From assembly GCF_019890635.1 (NCBI RefSeq), contig NZ_JAIOAB010000003.1:186001-250000 (forward strand): 64,000 bases of DNA, written 5' to 3'. Shown in pieces: positions 16,575-25,345 of the stretch. The number at the start of each line of letters is the position of its first letter. The stretch's first letter is position 1. The notes beneath the pieces are model-generated. The model was not told the origin of the DNA. It searched no databases and saw nothing but the letters and a program-made list of their open reading frames with translations. The stretch comes from Streptomyces sennicomposti (GTDB lineage Bacteria; Actinomycetota; Actinomycetes; Streptomycetales; Streptomycetaceae). Made by a program: the position numbers and the translations under genes.

Positions 16575-17290
16575 TGCGGGTCGTCTCCCTGGTGCCCTCG
16601 CTCACCGAGGCGATCGCCGTGACGGCGCCCGGCGTGCTCGTCGGCGCGACGGACTGGTGCTGCCGCCCGGCCGGCCTCGACGTCGTCCGGATCGGCGGCA
16701 CCAAGAACCCCCGGATCGAGCGGATCGCCGCCCTGGCCCCCGATCTGGTGGTCGCCAACGAGGAGGAGAACCGCCCCGCCGACCTCGACGCCCTGCGCGC
16801 CGCCGGGCTCGAGGTGCTGGTCACCGAGGTGCGCGGCGTGCCCCAGGCATTCCCGGAACTGACGCGGGTGCTGGCCGCGTGCGGGGCGGCGGACCGGCCG
16901 CGCTGGCTGGACGAGGCGGAGGCCGCCTGGTCCGCGCCGCCGGCGCTCGCCCCCCGGAACGCCGTGGTGCCGATCTGGCGGCGGCCGTGGATGGTCCTCG
17001 GCCGGGACACCTTCGCCGGCGACGTGCTGGCCCGCCTCGGCGTCGAGCACCGCTACGCCCACCACCCCGAGCGCTACCCCCGCATACCCGTGGAGGAGCT
17101 GCGGGCGGCCGCGCCGGACCTCGTGGTCCTGCCCGACGAGCCCTACCGCTTCACCGCCGACGACGGCCCCGAGGCCTTCCCCGGTCTGCCCTGCGCGCTG
17201 GTCAGCGGACGGCACCTGACGTGGTACGGGCCCTCGCTGGCCGAGGCTCCGCGGGTGCTGGGCGAGGCGCTGCGAGCAGCGCTCCGCTGA
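16574..17290 (+). CDS. BtuF-like helical-backbone metal receptor without signal peptide
   Basis: A 238-residue protein of the class III periplasmic-binding fold used for vitamin B12 and ferric siderophores. Family features are MRVVSLVPSLTEAI, the RIGGTKNPRIERIAALAPDLVVAN segment (seen in pieces across 40-65) and VEELRAAAPDLVVLPDEPY. It begins directly with the first strand of the domain; there is no signal peptide or lipobox and no ABC permease nearby. It should therefore be cytoplasmic, unlike classical BtuF. It overlaps the upstream regulator by one base. Its 3' end overlaps the convergent transporter gene by 89 bp. Confidence 0.85.
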   Translation: MRVVSLVPSLTEAIAVTAPGVLVGATDWCCRPAGLDVVRIGGTKNPRIERIAALAPDLVVANEEENRPADLDALRAAGLEVLVTEVRGVPQAFPELTRVLAACGAADRPRWLDEAEAAWSAPPALAPRNAVVPIWRRPWMVLGRDTFAGDVLARLGVEHRYAHHPERYPRIPVEELRAAAPDLVVLPDEPYRFTADDGPEAFPGLPCALVSGRHLTWYGPSLAEAPRVLGEALRAALR

Positions 17291-18374
17291 CCAGCCCGCG
17301 CGCGGTGTGCACGGCCGCCGCGGCCCACGCGACGACCAGGACGGCGTACAGGGCGACCGCCAGGCCCTCGTACACGGCGAGGTGGGTGTGCCGGGCCAGC
17401 GCGGAGGCCCCCGTCACGCAGGTGCCCACCGGGAACGTGAAGGACCACCACGTCATCGCGAACCCCATGCCCCGCCGGCCGGCCCGCACCACCTGCGCCG
17501 CGGCGAAGGCGAACCACAGCACCGCGAAGCCCATCACCGGGACCCCGTAGAGCACGGCGAACGCGGTGAAGGCGGAGCCGTAGGGGGCCGGCAGGGCGCC
17601 GGGGGCCGCGTCGGCGAACGCCCCGGCGGCGGTGGTGGACTGGCCGAGCGGGCCGAGCACCAGGAACAGCGTCGGGGTGAGCGCGAGCGGCAGCGGCCCG
17701 GCGATCAAGAGCCGCCCCAGCACCAGCGGCAGCAGGGCCAGCGTCGCCAGCAGGCTCAGCCCGAACATCGCCACGCACCCCAGCAGCAGCGTCTGCCGCG
17801 CCTGCCCGGCCGGGAGATGCGCGACGAGGGCGGGCCCGAGGGCCGCGGAGACCATCGGCGCCACCACCGGCAGCAGCCACACCGGCGTCGCCTGGTGCGG
17901 CTCGATCCGGTGGTGCACGGCCATCAGATACGGCACCGCCACCGCCGCCACCAGGCCCACGGCCGTGCCCGCCGTGAACAGCACGGTATCCAGGGCGAGC
18001 GCGGGCGAGGCGCCGATCCAGTCCCGGCCCACCGACAGCGCGCCGCCGCCCACCGCCAGCAGCGCCATGGCCAGACAGCCGTAGAACGGGGCCGCCGCCG
18101 GGTCCAGGAGATGGGCGCGGGCCTGGTCGCGGTGGTGGACCCAGTGCAGGGCGCGGGCGGCCAGCAGCACCGCGAGCAGGGCGAGCGACAGGCACCAGAC
18201 GGCCGTGCACACGGTGCGCAGCCCCGGCACGTGCACCGGCAGCGCACCGCCCGCCGAGCCGACGGCGGCGGTGCCCATGACGGAGCCGTACCAGTTGGGG
18301 CCCAGATGCCGCACGGCCGGGAAGCGGGGCCGGGCCGGGGCCCGGAGGGACGGGGAATGTACTGCGGTGACCAT
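17202..18374 (-). CDS. TDT-family transporter (tellurite resistance/dicarboxylate/sulfite exporter type)
   Basis: A 390-residue integral membrane protein with about ten hydrophobic helices. It belongs to the TDT/SLAC1 family, recognisable by NWYGSVMGTAAVG at the N-terminus and MGFAMTWWSFTFPVGTC near the C-terminus. Members export sulfite, malate or tellurite-related anions, and substrate cannot be read from sequence. ATG 18374 is 70 bp from a divergently transcribed LysR regulator, a typical regulator-target pair. Its last 89 bp are antisense to the end of the BtuF-like gene. Confidence 0.88.
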   Translation of the reverse strand: MVTAVHSPSLRAPARPRFPAVRHLGPNWYGSVMGTAAVGSAGGALPVHVPGLRTVCTAVWCLSLALLAVLLAARALHWVHHRDQARAHLLDPAAAPFYGCLAMALLAVGGGALSVGRDWIGASPALALDTVLFTAGTAVGLVAAVAVPYLMAVHHRIEPHQATPVWLLPVVAPMVSAALGPALVAHLPAGQARQTLLLGCVAMFGLSLLATLALLPLVLGRLLIAGPLPLALTPTLFLVLGPLGQSTTAAGAFADAAPGALPAPYGSAFTAFAVLYGVPVMGFAVLWFAFAAAQVVRAGRRGMGFAMTWWSFTFPVGTCVTGASALARHTHLAVYEGLAVALYAVLVVAWAAAAVHTARGLVSGALLAAPRPAPAEPRPARARTTSGAVR

Positions 18375-18444
18375 GAGTCCAGGCTGTCGCGGGGCCGCGT
18401 CCCCCACCAGGGGCTTTGTCTCTATCAGGGCATAAGCTGGATTT

Positions 18445-19416
18445 ATGGGCGGGCTGAGGAGGACACCACGGACGGCGGCGGACGACGGCGCGGAACGTAC
18501 GGAACGGCAGGTCCCGGCGGCGCTGGCGCACCGCGTGCCGGACCTCGGCGCGCTGGAACTCCTGCTCGCCGTGGCCCGGCTGGGCAGTCTCGGCGGCGCG
18601 GCCCGCGAACTCGGCATCACCCAGCCCGCCGCCAGCAGCCGCATCCGCTCCATGGAACGGCAGCTCGGCCTGGCCCTGGTGGACCGCTCGCCGCGCGGAT
18701 CGCGGCTCACCGACGCGGGCGCGCTGGTGACGGACTGGGCCCGGCGGGTCGTGGAGGCCGCGGAGGCCTTCGACGCGGGGACGCAGGCGCTGCGCGACCG
18801 CCGCGACTCGCGGCTGCGGGTCGCCGCCAGCATGACCATCGCCGAGTACCTGCTGCCCGGCTGGCTGATCGCGCTGAGGGGGCATCGGCCGGACACGGCG
18901 GTGTCGCTGCTCGCCGGGAACTCCGCGACCGTCGCCGAGCGGCTGCTCGCCGGCGAGGCCGACCTCGGGTTCGTGGAAGGCGTGTCGGTGCCGGCCGGCC
19001 TCGACTCCGTGGTGATCGCCCACGACCGCCTGATCGTGGTCGCCGCCCCCGCCCACCCCTGGGCCCGCCGCAGGCGGCCCCTGGACGCGGCCGAGCTGGC
19101 CGCCACACCGCTGATCCTGCGCGAGAAGGGCTCCGGCACCCGCCAGGTCCTGGACGCCGCGCTCGGCGGCCTGGCCCGCCCGCTGATCGAACTGTCCTCC
19201 ACCACGGCCGTGAAGGCCGCCGCGGTGAGCGGGGCGGGCCCCGCGGTGCTCAGCGAACTCGCCGTGGGCGACGAGCTGACGCTGCGCCGCCTGGTCACCG
19301 TCCCGGTCGAGGGCGTCGCCCTGCGCCGCGCCCTGCGCGCCGTCTGGCCGGCCGGCCACCGCCCGGCGGGCCCGGCCCGCGAACTGCTGTCGCTGACGCG
19401 GTCGGGCGGCGGGTGA
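18445..19416 (+). CDS. LysR-family transcriptional regulator
   Basis: A 323-residue LysR regulator. The winged HTH lies at about 33-90 (LELLLAVARLGSLGGAARELG, then ITQPAASSRIRSMERQLG). The effector domain covers about 118-310 and contains a GEADLGFVEG segment. The N-terminus has about 28 extra residues before the HTH, so an internal start is possible. No clear Shine-Dalgarno precedes ATG 18445. It is divergent from the TDT transporter and probably controls it; TDT/LysR pairs often respond to sulfite or small carboxylates. Confidence 0.9.
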   Translation: MGGLRRTPRTAADDGAERTERQVPAALAHRVPDLGALELLLAVARLGSLGGAARELGITQPAASSRIRSMERQLGLALVDRSPRGSRLTDAGALVTDWARRVVEAAEAFDAGTQALRDRRDSRLRVAASMTIAEYLLPGWLIALRGHRPDTAVSLLAGNSATVAERLLAGEADLGFVEGVSVPAGLDSVVIAHDRLIVVAAPAHPWARRRRPLDAAELAATPLILREKGSGTRQVLDAALGGLARPLIELSSTTAVKAAAVSGAGPAVLSELAVGDELTLRRLVTVPVEGVALRRALRAVWPAGHRPAGPARELLSLTRSGGG

Positions 19417-19429
19417 GACGAGGCGCTTC

Positions 19430-19515
19430 TGAGGGCAGGGGCCGCCTCCCAGGGGCAGGGCCCGCCTCCCGCGTCCAGGGGCCGCCTCCCAGGGGCAGGG
19501 GTTGGCTCCTGGGGC
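19430..19515. repeat. GC-rich direct repeats
   Basis: AGGGGCCGCCTCCCAGGGGC and near copies (GGGGCAGGGCCCGCCTCCC) are repeated three to four times after the LysR stop. The stretch could act as a weak terminator between convergent genes; no clean hairpin dominates. Confidence 0.5.
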
Positions 19516-19556
19516 TTCTTAGGGGACGGCAGGGGCGGGCTCCCGAGGGGGAGGAC

Positions 19557-20759
19557 CTAGAGGAACGTGTGTCCCTCGCCCCGGTACGTCGGCACGGACG
19601 CCGTCACCCGGTCGTCCTCGACCAGGTGCAGCGTGTCGAACCGCTCGCACAGCTCGCCCGCCTTGGCGTGCCGGAACCACACCTTGTCCCCGATCAGCAG
19701 ATCGTCGGCCGGCGAGCCCAGCAGCGGCGTCTGCACCTCGCCCGCCCCCTCCTGCGGGTCGTAGCGCAGCCCCTCGGGCAGATACGGCACCGGCAGCCGG
19801 TCCGGGCCGGCCGCACCCGAGGCCGGGTAGCCGCCGCCGAGGACCGTGACGACGCCGACGCCCGGCCGGCGCACCACGGGCTGCGCGAACAGCGCCGCCG
19901 GACGGCCCCGGAACGACGTGTAGTTGTCGAACAGGCGCGGCACGTACAGCCCGGAGCCCGCGGCGATCTCGGTGACCGCGTCCTCCCCGGCGGTGTGCTG
20001 CACACTGCCCGTGCCGCCGCCGTTGACGAACTCCAGACCCGGCGCCACCGCGCGGACCGCCCGCACCACGGCCGCCCGCCGCTCGGCCAGCTCCCGCCGG
20101 GCGGCCGCCTGCATCAGCCGGATCGCCCGCGAGCGCAGCGGCCGTCCGGCCACCGCGTCGCCGACGCCCGCGACATGGCCCTCGTACGCCATGATCCCGA
20201 CCAGCTCGAACCCCGGCCGTCGCACCACCGTGCGGGCCACCTCGGCGATCTCGGCGGGGGAGTGCAGCGGGGAGCGGCGCGCGCCGACGCGCACCCGGCC
20301 GCCGAGCAGCCGCAGCGAGGTGTCCAGCTCCAGACAGACCCGCACCGTCTCGCGTCCGCCCTGGCGCGCGGCGTCGATCAGATCGAGCTGCGCCGGGTCG
20401 TCGACCATCACCGTGACGGCGGCGGCCAGTTTCGGGTCGGCGGCGAGTTCGGCGAAACCGGCGCGGTCGGCGGAGGGGTAGGCCAGCAGCACGTCCTCGA
20501 ACCCGGAGCGGGCCAGCCACAGCGACTCCGCCAGCGTGAACGACATGATGCCCGCGAAACCGTCCCGGGCCAGGACCCGTTCGAGCAGGGCGCGGCAGCG
20601 CACGGACTTGCTCGCCACCCGGATCGGCTTGCCGCCGGCCCGGCGGGCGAGGTCGTCGGCGTTGGCGTCGAACGCCTCCAGATCGACGATCGCGACGGGG
20701 GCGTCGAGGTGGGCGGTGGCCCGGTCGTACCGGGCCCGGTCGGCGGCACGCGCAGTCAT
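19557..20759 (-). CDS. PLP-dependent amino-acid aldolase/deaminase (alanine racemase N-terminal fold)
   Basis: A 400-residue fold-type III PLP enzyme related to D-threonine aldolase and amino-acid racemase/deaminase proteins. The PLP lysine is in KPIRVASKSVRC. Other family marks are AYEGHVAGVGD, VNGGGTGSVQHT and GDKVWFRHAKAGELCERF; the last of these carries the metal-binding His/Cys typical of the DSD1 C-terminal domain. The reaction on a D-amino acid or hydroxy amino acid is inferred. I start at ATG 20759 (MTARAADRARYD), where similarity begins, though the ribosome binding site is poor. No pathway partner is adjacent. Confidence 0.85.
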   Translation of the reverse strand: MTARAADRARYDRATAHLDAPVAIVDLEAFDANADDLARRAGGKPIRVASKSVRCRALLERVLARDGFAGIMSFTLAESLWLARSGFEDVLLAYPSADRAGFAELAADPKLAAAVTVMVDDPAQLDLIDAARQGGRETVRVCLELDTSLRLLGGRVRVGARRSPLHSPAEIAEVARTVVRRPGFELVGIMAYEGHVAGVGDAVAGRPLRSRAIRLMQAAARRELAERRAAVVRAVRAVAPGLEFVNGGGTGSVQHTAGEDAVTEIAAGSGLYVPRLFDNYTSFRGRPAALFAQPVVRRPGVGVVTVLGGGYPASGAAGPDRLPVPYLPEGLRYDPQEGAGEVQTPLLGSPADDLLIGDKVWFRHAKAGELCERFDTLHLVEDDRVTASVPTYRGEGHTFL

Positions 20760-21037
20760 GAGCGAAGCCTGCCAGACAGGATTACCGCAGGGTAGGGGGA
20801 CGTTCCGGGCAGATGCCCCGGGGTTGCCGTCCGGGTTCCCGCCCACCCGGATTCAGCCCGTAGAGTGACGCGCACGTTCGGCGGAACGACGCGCCGGTCG
20901 CGACCGTGGAGTTGAGCCGGGATGGCACTTCGTCCGTACGGGTATGCGTGCCCGGTGACGACGCGTCGGAGCCGGGCGGTGCGACGAGGACGGCCGCGCG
21001 TCGGGAAGCGGCCCGGGCACGAGGAAACGGGGGGTGC

Positions 21038-22675
21038 ATGAGCACGGAAGCGCGCCACGCTCCCATACCTCCGCGCCCCTCCGACCCGCCGCCCCCGCCC
21101 CCCGCCTCCGCCCGCTTCCCCGACACCCCGCCCCCACGCCCTGCGACCCCGCCCCACTCCCCGCCCCACCCGCCCGCACCCGGCACCGCCGAGGACGACG
21201 GGGGACCTGCCGGGGGCGGTGACCCGGCGGCGCGGCCGAGCGCCGCGCCTGCGGCTCCGCCCGGCGGCGCACCGGCCGGTCGGCCGGGTGACGCGACGGC
21301 GACGCGGGGCGCGTCGCCGTCGTCGGTGCCGCCCGCCGCCCCGGCGGCACACCGCACGAGCGACCCGACCGTCCGCCCCGGCGGCGCACCCTCGGCACGG
21401 CCCGCCGGCCCGGCCACGGCGCGCCGCGCGGGCGGGCCGGTGGCCCGGCCCGGCGGGGTACCGGCGGCTTCGCCCGGTGACGCGACGGCCGCGCGGGCCG
21501 CCGCCGCGTCGTCGGCCCCGGCCGCCGACCCGGCGGCAACGCGCCGTGCGGGCGGTTCCGCCGCGCGACCGGGTGCCGCGTCCGCATCCCCGTCCGGCGG
21601 CGCGTGGGCCGGGCGGTACGCCGCCACGGCCGGGGACCGGCGCGGCGGTGGTGCCGACGCGCGGCGCGGCGACGCCGGGCGGCCGGTCGAGACCGACCCG
21701 GACACGACACGGCTGCGCCCCATCTCCCCGCACCGGTCGCCCGCGCCCACCGCACCGCCCCGGCCCGCCCCGGGCCGGACCGCCGTGGCGTCGCCCGACC
21801 CCGCCCTGTCCTGGAGCGCGGCCGCCGCCCCCGGCGCCGTGCTCGACGCGCCGCGGGCGCACTTCGCGTTCGGCGAGCCCGAGGGGTACGACGAGCACGG
21901 GCGGGCCCGCGCCCTCGGCGTGCGAGTGGGGCCGCGCACCGCCGCGGTGGCCGCCTGCGTCGTCCTCGGGCTCGGCCTCATCGGCGGCGCCGTGACCGGC
22001 AGCTGGCTCACCGGGGGCTCCGGCGACGGCGGCGCGGCCACCGCCTTCGCCACCGCCGGCGGCCTGTGGCACAACGTGCCCGTCGACCAGCTCTTCCCGC
22101 CCACCGTCCGGGGCGACGGCGCGGGCCCCGGCGGCGCGGACCGCACCTGGACCCGTGTCGCCGTCGCCCCGGACGGCGACTGCACGGACGCCTTCGACCC
22201 GCAGCTGCGCAAGGCCCTCGCCTCCGTCGGCTGCGCCCGCCTGCTGCGCGCCACCTACACCGACGCCACCCAGAGCTACGTCACCACCGTCGGCCTGCTC
22301 TTCACCGAGGCCGACGCCCCCGCCATGACCTCGCTCGCCGCCCGCTTCAAGAGCGAGGGCCTCGCCCGCCGCACCGACCTCATGCCCCGCCCGTACGCCG
22401 CCAAGGGCACCGTCGCCGAGCACTTCGGCGACAGACAGCGCGCGTCCTGGACCGTCTCCGTGCTCACCGAGGCCCCGGTGGTCGTCTACGCCGTCTCCGG
22501 CTGGGCCGACGGCCGCACCGTGGACGCCCCCGAGCCCGCCGCCGACGCGATGCGCGCCGGAGCCACCACCGCGCCCGCGCAGGCCGGCCTCGGCCACGAG
22601 GCGCAGGGCCTGGCGGACCGCATCGAACGAGGCTTCCGCAAGACCGCCGCCCCGGCCATGGAGAAGCCCTCGTGA
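21038..22675 (+). CDS. proline/alanine-rich single-pass membrane protein coupled to a mycosin
   Basis: A 545-residue protein. Residues 1-295 are disordered and rich in Pro, Ala, Arg and Gly. One membrane helix (VAACVVLGLGLIGGAVTGSW) lies near 300-325, and residues 325-545 form an exported domain. That domain has two cysteines (GDCTDAF and VGCARLL) that could form a disulfide and ends in RIERGFRKTAAPAMEKPS. I do not recognise the exported domain as a named family. The long N-terminus should be cytoplasmic. ATG 21038 follows a G-rich binding site. The stop overlaps the GTG of the protease gene, so the two products probably work together. Confidence 0.8.
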   Translation: MSTEARHAPIPPRPSDPPPPPPASARFPDTPPPRPATPPHSPPHPPAPGTAEDDGGPAGGGDPAARPSAAPAAPPGGAPAGRPGDATATRGASPSSVPPAAPAAHRTSDPTVRPGGAPSARPAGPATARRAGGPVARPGGVPAASPGDATAARAAAASSAPAADPAATRRAGGSAARPGAASASPSGGAWAGRYAATAGDRRGGGADARRGDAGRPVETDPDTTRLRPISPHRSPAPTAPPRPAPGRTAVASPDPALSWSAAAAPGAVLDAPRAHFAFGEPEGYDEHGRARALGVRVGPRTAAVAACVVLGLGLIGGAVTGSWLTGGSGDGGAATAFATAGGLWHNVPVDQLFPPTVRGDGAGPGGADRTWTRVAVAPDGDCTDAFDPQLRKALASVGCARLLRATYTDATQSYVTTVGLLFTEADAPAMTSLAARFKSEGLARRTDLMPRPYAAKGTVAEHFGDRQRASWTVSVLTEAPVVVYAVSGWADGRTVDAPEPAADAMRAGATTAPAQAGLGHEAQGLADRIERGFRKTAAPAMEKPS

Positions 22676-24036
22676 CAGCCGCCCCCACCAGCACCGGCCC
22701 CAGCAGCACCGGCCCCAGCAGCACCGGCCCCACCAGCACCGCCACCACCGGCCATGGCCCCGCCAAGACCGGCCCCACCGGCCATGGCCCCGCCGGACCC
22801 GCTCCCACCAGCACCGCCCCCACCCGAACCGCGTCCCCCGAAGCCTCCGCCCGGCGGCCCGCCGTCCGCCGTACCGCCGCTCTGGGCGTCCTCCTCGCCG
22901 CCTCCCTCGCCCTGGTCCCGGCCGGCACCGCGTACGCCGACGGCATCCGCGCCAAGCAGTGGGCCCTGGACGCCCTGCACACCCAGCAGCTCTGGCGGAC
23001 CACCCAGGGCAAGGGCGTCACCGTCGCCGTCCTGGACACCGGCGTCGAGGCCGACCACCCCGACCTCGACGGCAACGTCCTGCCCGCCAAGGACCTGATC
23101 GGCTTCGGCGCGCGGCCCGGCGACCGCGACTGGGCCCGCCACGGCACCGCCATGGCCGGCATCATCGCCGGGCATGGCCACGGCCCCGGCGACGCCGACG
23201 GCGTCATGGGCGTCGCCCCCGAGGCGAAGATCCTTCCCGTCCGGGTGATCCTGGAGGACGGCGACTCCGCCCGCACCCGCGCCCGCACCACCCGCGGCGG
23301 CGCCCTCGCCGAGGGCATCCGCTGGGCCGCCGACCACGGCGCCGACGTCATCAACCTCTCCCTCGGCGACGACTCCGACTCCGCGCACCCGGAGCCCGCC
23401 GAGGACGAGGCCGTGCAGTACGCGCTGAAGAAGGGCACCGTCGTCGTCGCCTCCGCGGGCAACGGCGGCGACAAGGGCGACCACGTCTCCTACCCGGCCG
23501 CCTACCCGGGCGTGATCGCCGCCACCGCCGTCGACCGCTACGGCACCCGGGCCGCCTTCTCCACCCGCCGCTGGTACGCGACGGTCAGCGCGCCCGGCGT
23601 CGACATCGTCATCGCCGACCCCGACCACAAGTACTACGAGGGCTGGGGCACCAGCGCCGCCTCCGCCTTCGTCTCCGGCGCCGTCGCCCTGATCAAGGCC
23701 GCCCACCCGGACCTGACGCCCGCGCAGATCAGGAAACTCCTGGAGGACACCGCCCGCGACGCCCCCGTGGGCGGCCGGGACGACTCCCGCGGCTTCGGCA
23801 TGATCGACCCCGTCGCCGCCCTCGACGCGGCCGGCCGGCTGCGCCCTGAGGGCCTGCGCACGACTGCCTACGGCAGCGAGTACTTCGGCCCCGGCCCCGA
23901 CACCGCCGGGAGCGGCCACGACGCCGCCGACTGGGCCGGCCCTCTCGCCGGCGGCGCCGGGGGAGTGCTCCTGGCCGTCGCGGCGGTGCTGTGGCGGCGC
24001 GGACGCGGGACCCGTGGCTGGGCCGAGGGACCCTGA
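22672..24036 (+). CDS. mycosin-type S8 serine protease, membrane-anchored
   Basis: A 454-residue subtilisin-like protease of the type VII secretion-associated (mycosin) family. A signal segment ([20 protein letters not shown]) at 66-85 precedes the mature N-terminus. The catalytic triad is D122 (VAVLDTGVEADHPDL), H157 (ARHGTAMAGI) and S328 (WGTSAASAFVSG). A C-terminal helix (GAGGVLLAVAAVLW) and a basic tail anchor it. About 60 low-complexity residues precede the signal segment, including tandem GPSST repeats; no nearer in-frame start exists. ESX core genes (EccB-E, EsxA/B) are absent here, so it is an orphan mycosin paired with the upstream membrane protein. Confidence 0.92.
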   Translation: MTAAPTSTGPSSTGPSSTGPTSTATTGHGPAKTGPTGHGPAGPAPTSTAPTRTASPEASARRPAVRRTAALGVLLAASLALVPAGTAYADGIRAKQWALDALHTQQLWRTTQGKGVTVAVLDTGVEADHPDLDGNVLPAKDLIGFGARPGDRDWARHGTAMAGIIAGHGHGPGDADGVMGVAPEAKILPVRVILEDGDSARTRARTTRGGALAEGIRWAADHGADVINLSLGDDSDSAHPEPAEDEAVQYALKKGTVVVASAGNGGDKGDHVSYPAAYPGVIAATAVDRYGTRAAFSTRRWYATVSAPGVDIVIADPDHKYYEGWGTSAASAFVSGAVALIKAAHPDLTPAQIRKLLEDTARDAPVGGRDDSRGFGMIDPVAALDAAGRLRPEGLRTTAYGSEYFGPGPDTAGSGHDAADWAGPLAGGAGGVLLAVAAVLWRRGRGTRGWAEGP

Positions 24037-24070
24037 GGGAGCCGTGACCGGCCCGGATAGGCTCGGGGAC

Positions 24071-24808
24071 GTGGCGAACAAGAACATCCCCGACCCCGGC
24101 TACTCCGACGACGACGGCTCCGCCGATCCCCGGCTGAGCGCCGCCCTCGCCGCCTGGGCCGAGGACCGCACCGCCGTGGACCCGGTGCTCCGGGCCCTCG
24201 AGGGCGCCCGGCTGCTCGTCCCCGTCGTCGCCGTGCTCGGCGAGGTGGAGGAGGACGAGAACGGGCTGCGCCGGGAGAAGACCAGCGACATGGCGGTGCC
24301 GACGCTGAAGGCCGGTCACCGCACCGCGCTGCCCGCCTTCACCTCCACCGACTCCCTGGCCCGCTGGGACCCGGCCGCCCGCCCCGTCGCCGTACCCCTG
24401 CACCAGGCACTGCAGGCCGCCGCGCACGAGAAGGCGGACACCGTGGTGCTGGACATGGCCGGGCCGGTGCCGTTCGAGCTGACCGGGGCCGCGCTGCTCG
24501 CGCTCGCCGAGGGCCGTACGACGGCCGACCCGCTCGCCGACCCGGCGGTCGTCGCGGCCGTGCGGGAGGCGGTGGCCGCCGAGGCGGCCGTGCTGCGCGC
24601 CCACCTCGGCCCCGGGCGGGCCGACGGCACCCTCGCCCTGGTGCTCGACCCGGCCGCCGCCGCGGACCCGGCCGACACCGCGCGCGCGGTGGCCGCCCGG
24701 CTCGCCGCCAGCGACACGCTGAGGGCCCGCCTGGTGCGCGGCCTCGACCTGGCACTGCTGCCGGCCGGGGCGATGCCGCCGGGCGAGCCCTTGTACGTAC
24801 GGGGATGA
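24071..24808 (+). CDS. SseB-family protein
   Basis: A 245-residue protein with an SseB N-terminal domain (AALAAWAEDRTAVDPVLRAL, LLVPVVAVLGEVE, TALPAFTSTDSLARWDP). The family is widespread in actinobacteria and has no settled biochemical function; the name comes from E. coli SseB. I start at GTG 24071 (VANKNIPDPGYSDDDG) because this N-terminus is the conserved one in Streptomyces as I remember it. The frame is open 57 bp further upstream. It lies next to the DUF1844 gene and the infC operon. Confidence 0.85.
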   Translation: MANKNIPDPGYSDDDGSADPRLSAALAAWAEDRTAVDPVLRALEGARLLVPVVAVLGEVEEDENGLRREKTSDMAVPTLKAGHRTALPAFTSTDSLARWDPAARPVAVPLHQALQAAAHEKADTVVLDMAGPVPFELTGAALLALAEGRTTADPLADPAVVAAVREAVAAEAAVLRAHLGPGRADGTLALVLDPAAAADPADTARAVAARLAASDTLRARLVRGLDLALLPAGAMPPGEPLYVRG

Positions 24809-24809
24809 A

Positions 24810-24836
24810 CGCCGTACGCCCCGTCGGCGTACGGCG
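24810..24836. terminator. bidirectional terminator between convergent genes
   Basis: Arms CGCCGTACGCC (24810-24820) and GGCGTACGGCG (24826-24836) are perfect inverse complements with a 5-nt loop. They lie between the stops of the SseB-like and DUF1844 genes. Confidence 0.85.
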
Positions 24837-24852
24837 CTCGGGGGTGAGCGGG

Positions 24853-25251
24853 TCAGCCGTAGACCGGGCCGGTGTACTTCTCGCCCGGGCCCTGGCCCGG
24901 CTCGTCCGGGACGACCGACGCCTCGCGGAACGCCAGCTGGAGCGACTTCAGGCCGTCGCGCAGCGGCGCCGCGTGGAAGGAGCTGATCTCGGTCGCGCTC
25001 GCGTCCAGCAGACCGGCGAGCGCGGTCACCAGCTTGCGGGCCTCGTCCAGGTCCTTGTACTTGTCGCCCTCCTCGGTCAGACCGAGCTTCACGGCGGCGG
25101 CGCTCATCAGGTTGACGGCGACCGTCACGATCACCTCGACCGCGGGGACCTCCGCGATGTCGCGGGTCATGGCGTCGAAGTCGGCGACGCCGGGATTCTC
25201 GGGGCTCTCCGCGGCGTGCTCGGAGGGCTGCTCAGAGGGGGTCTCACTCAT
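24853..25251 (-). CDS. DUF1844 family protein
   Basis: A 132-residue protein with an acidic N-terminus and the DUF1844 core (VPAVEVIVTVAVNLMSAAAVKLG, seen at about 36-58, then EARKLVTALAGLLDAS). The family is small, conserved in actinobacteria and often next to infC, and its function is unknown. I start at ATG 25251 (MSETPSEQPSEHA); an in-frame GTG lies nine bases upstream. It is divergent from the infC operon. Confidence 0.85.
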   Translation of the reverse strand: MSETPSEQPSEHAAESPENPGVADFDAMTRDIAEVPAVEVIVTVAVNLMSAAAVKLGLTEEGDKYKDLDEARKLVTALAGLLDASATEISSFHAAPLRDGLKSLQLAFREASVVPDEPGQGPGEKYTGPVYG

Positions 25252-25309
25252 GCCCCACACGATAGGTGCAGCGCGGGCCCGCGCCGCACCGCGGGCGCGC
25301 CCGGCCCGA

Positions 25310-25339
25310 TTGGCCGCGCCCGGCCGATCCTGCTAACCT
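25310..25339 (+). promoter_or_regulatory. candidate infC operon promoter
   Basis: TTGGCC (25310-25315) and TAACCT (25334-25339) are separated by 18 bp. Transcription from about 25346 would give a leader of about 300 nt before infC, as expected for an attenuated ribosomal operon. Confidence 0.5.
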
Positions 25340-25345
25340 TGTGTA

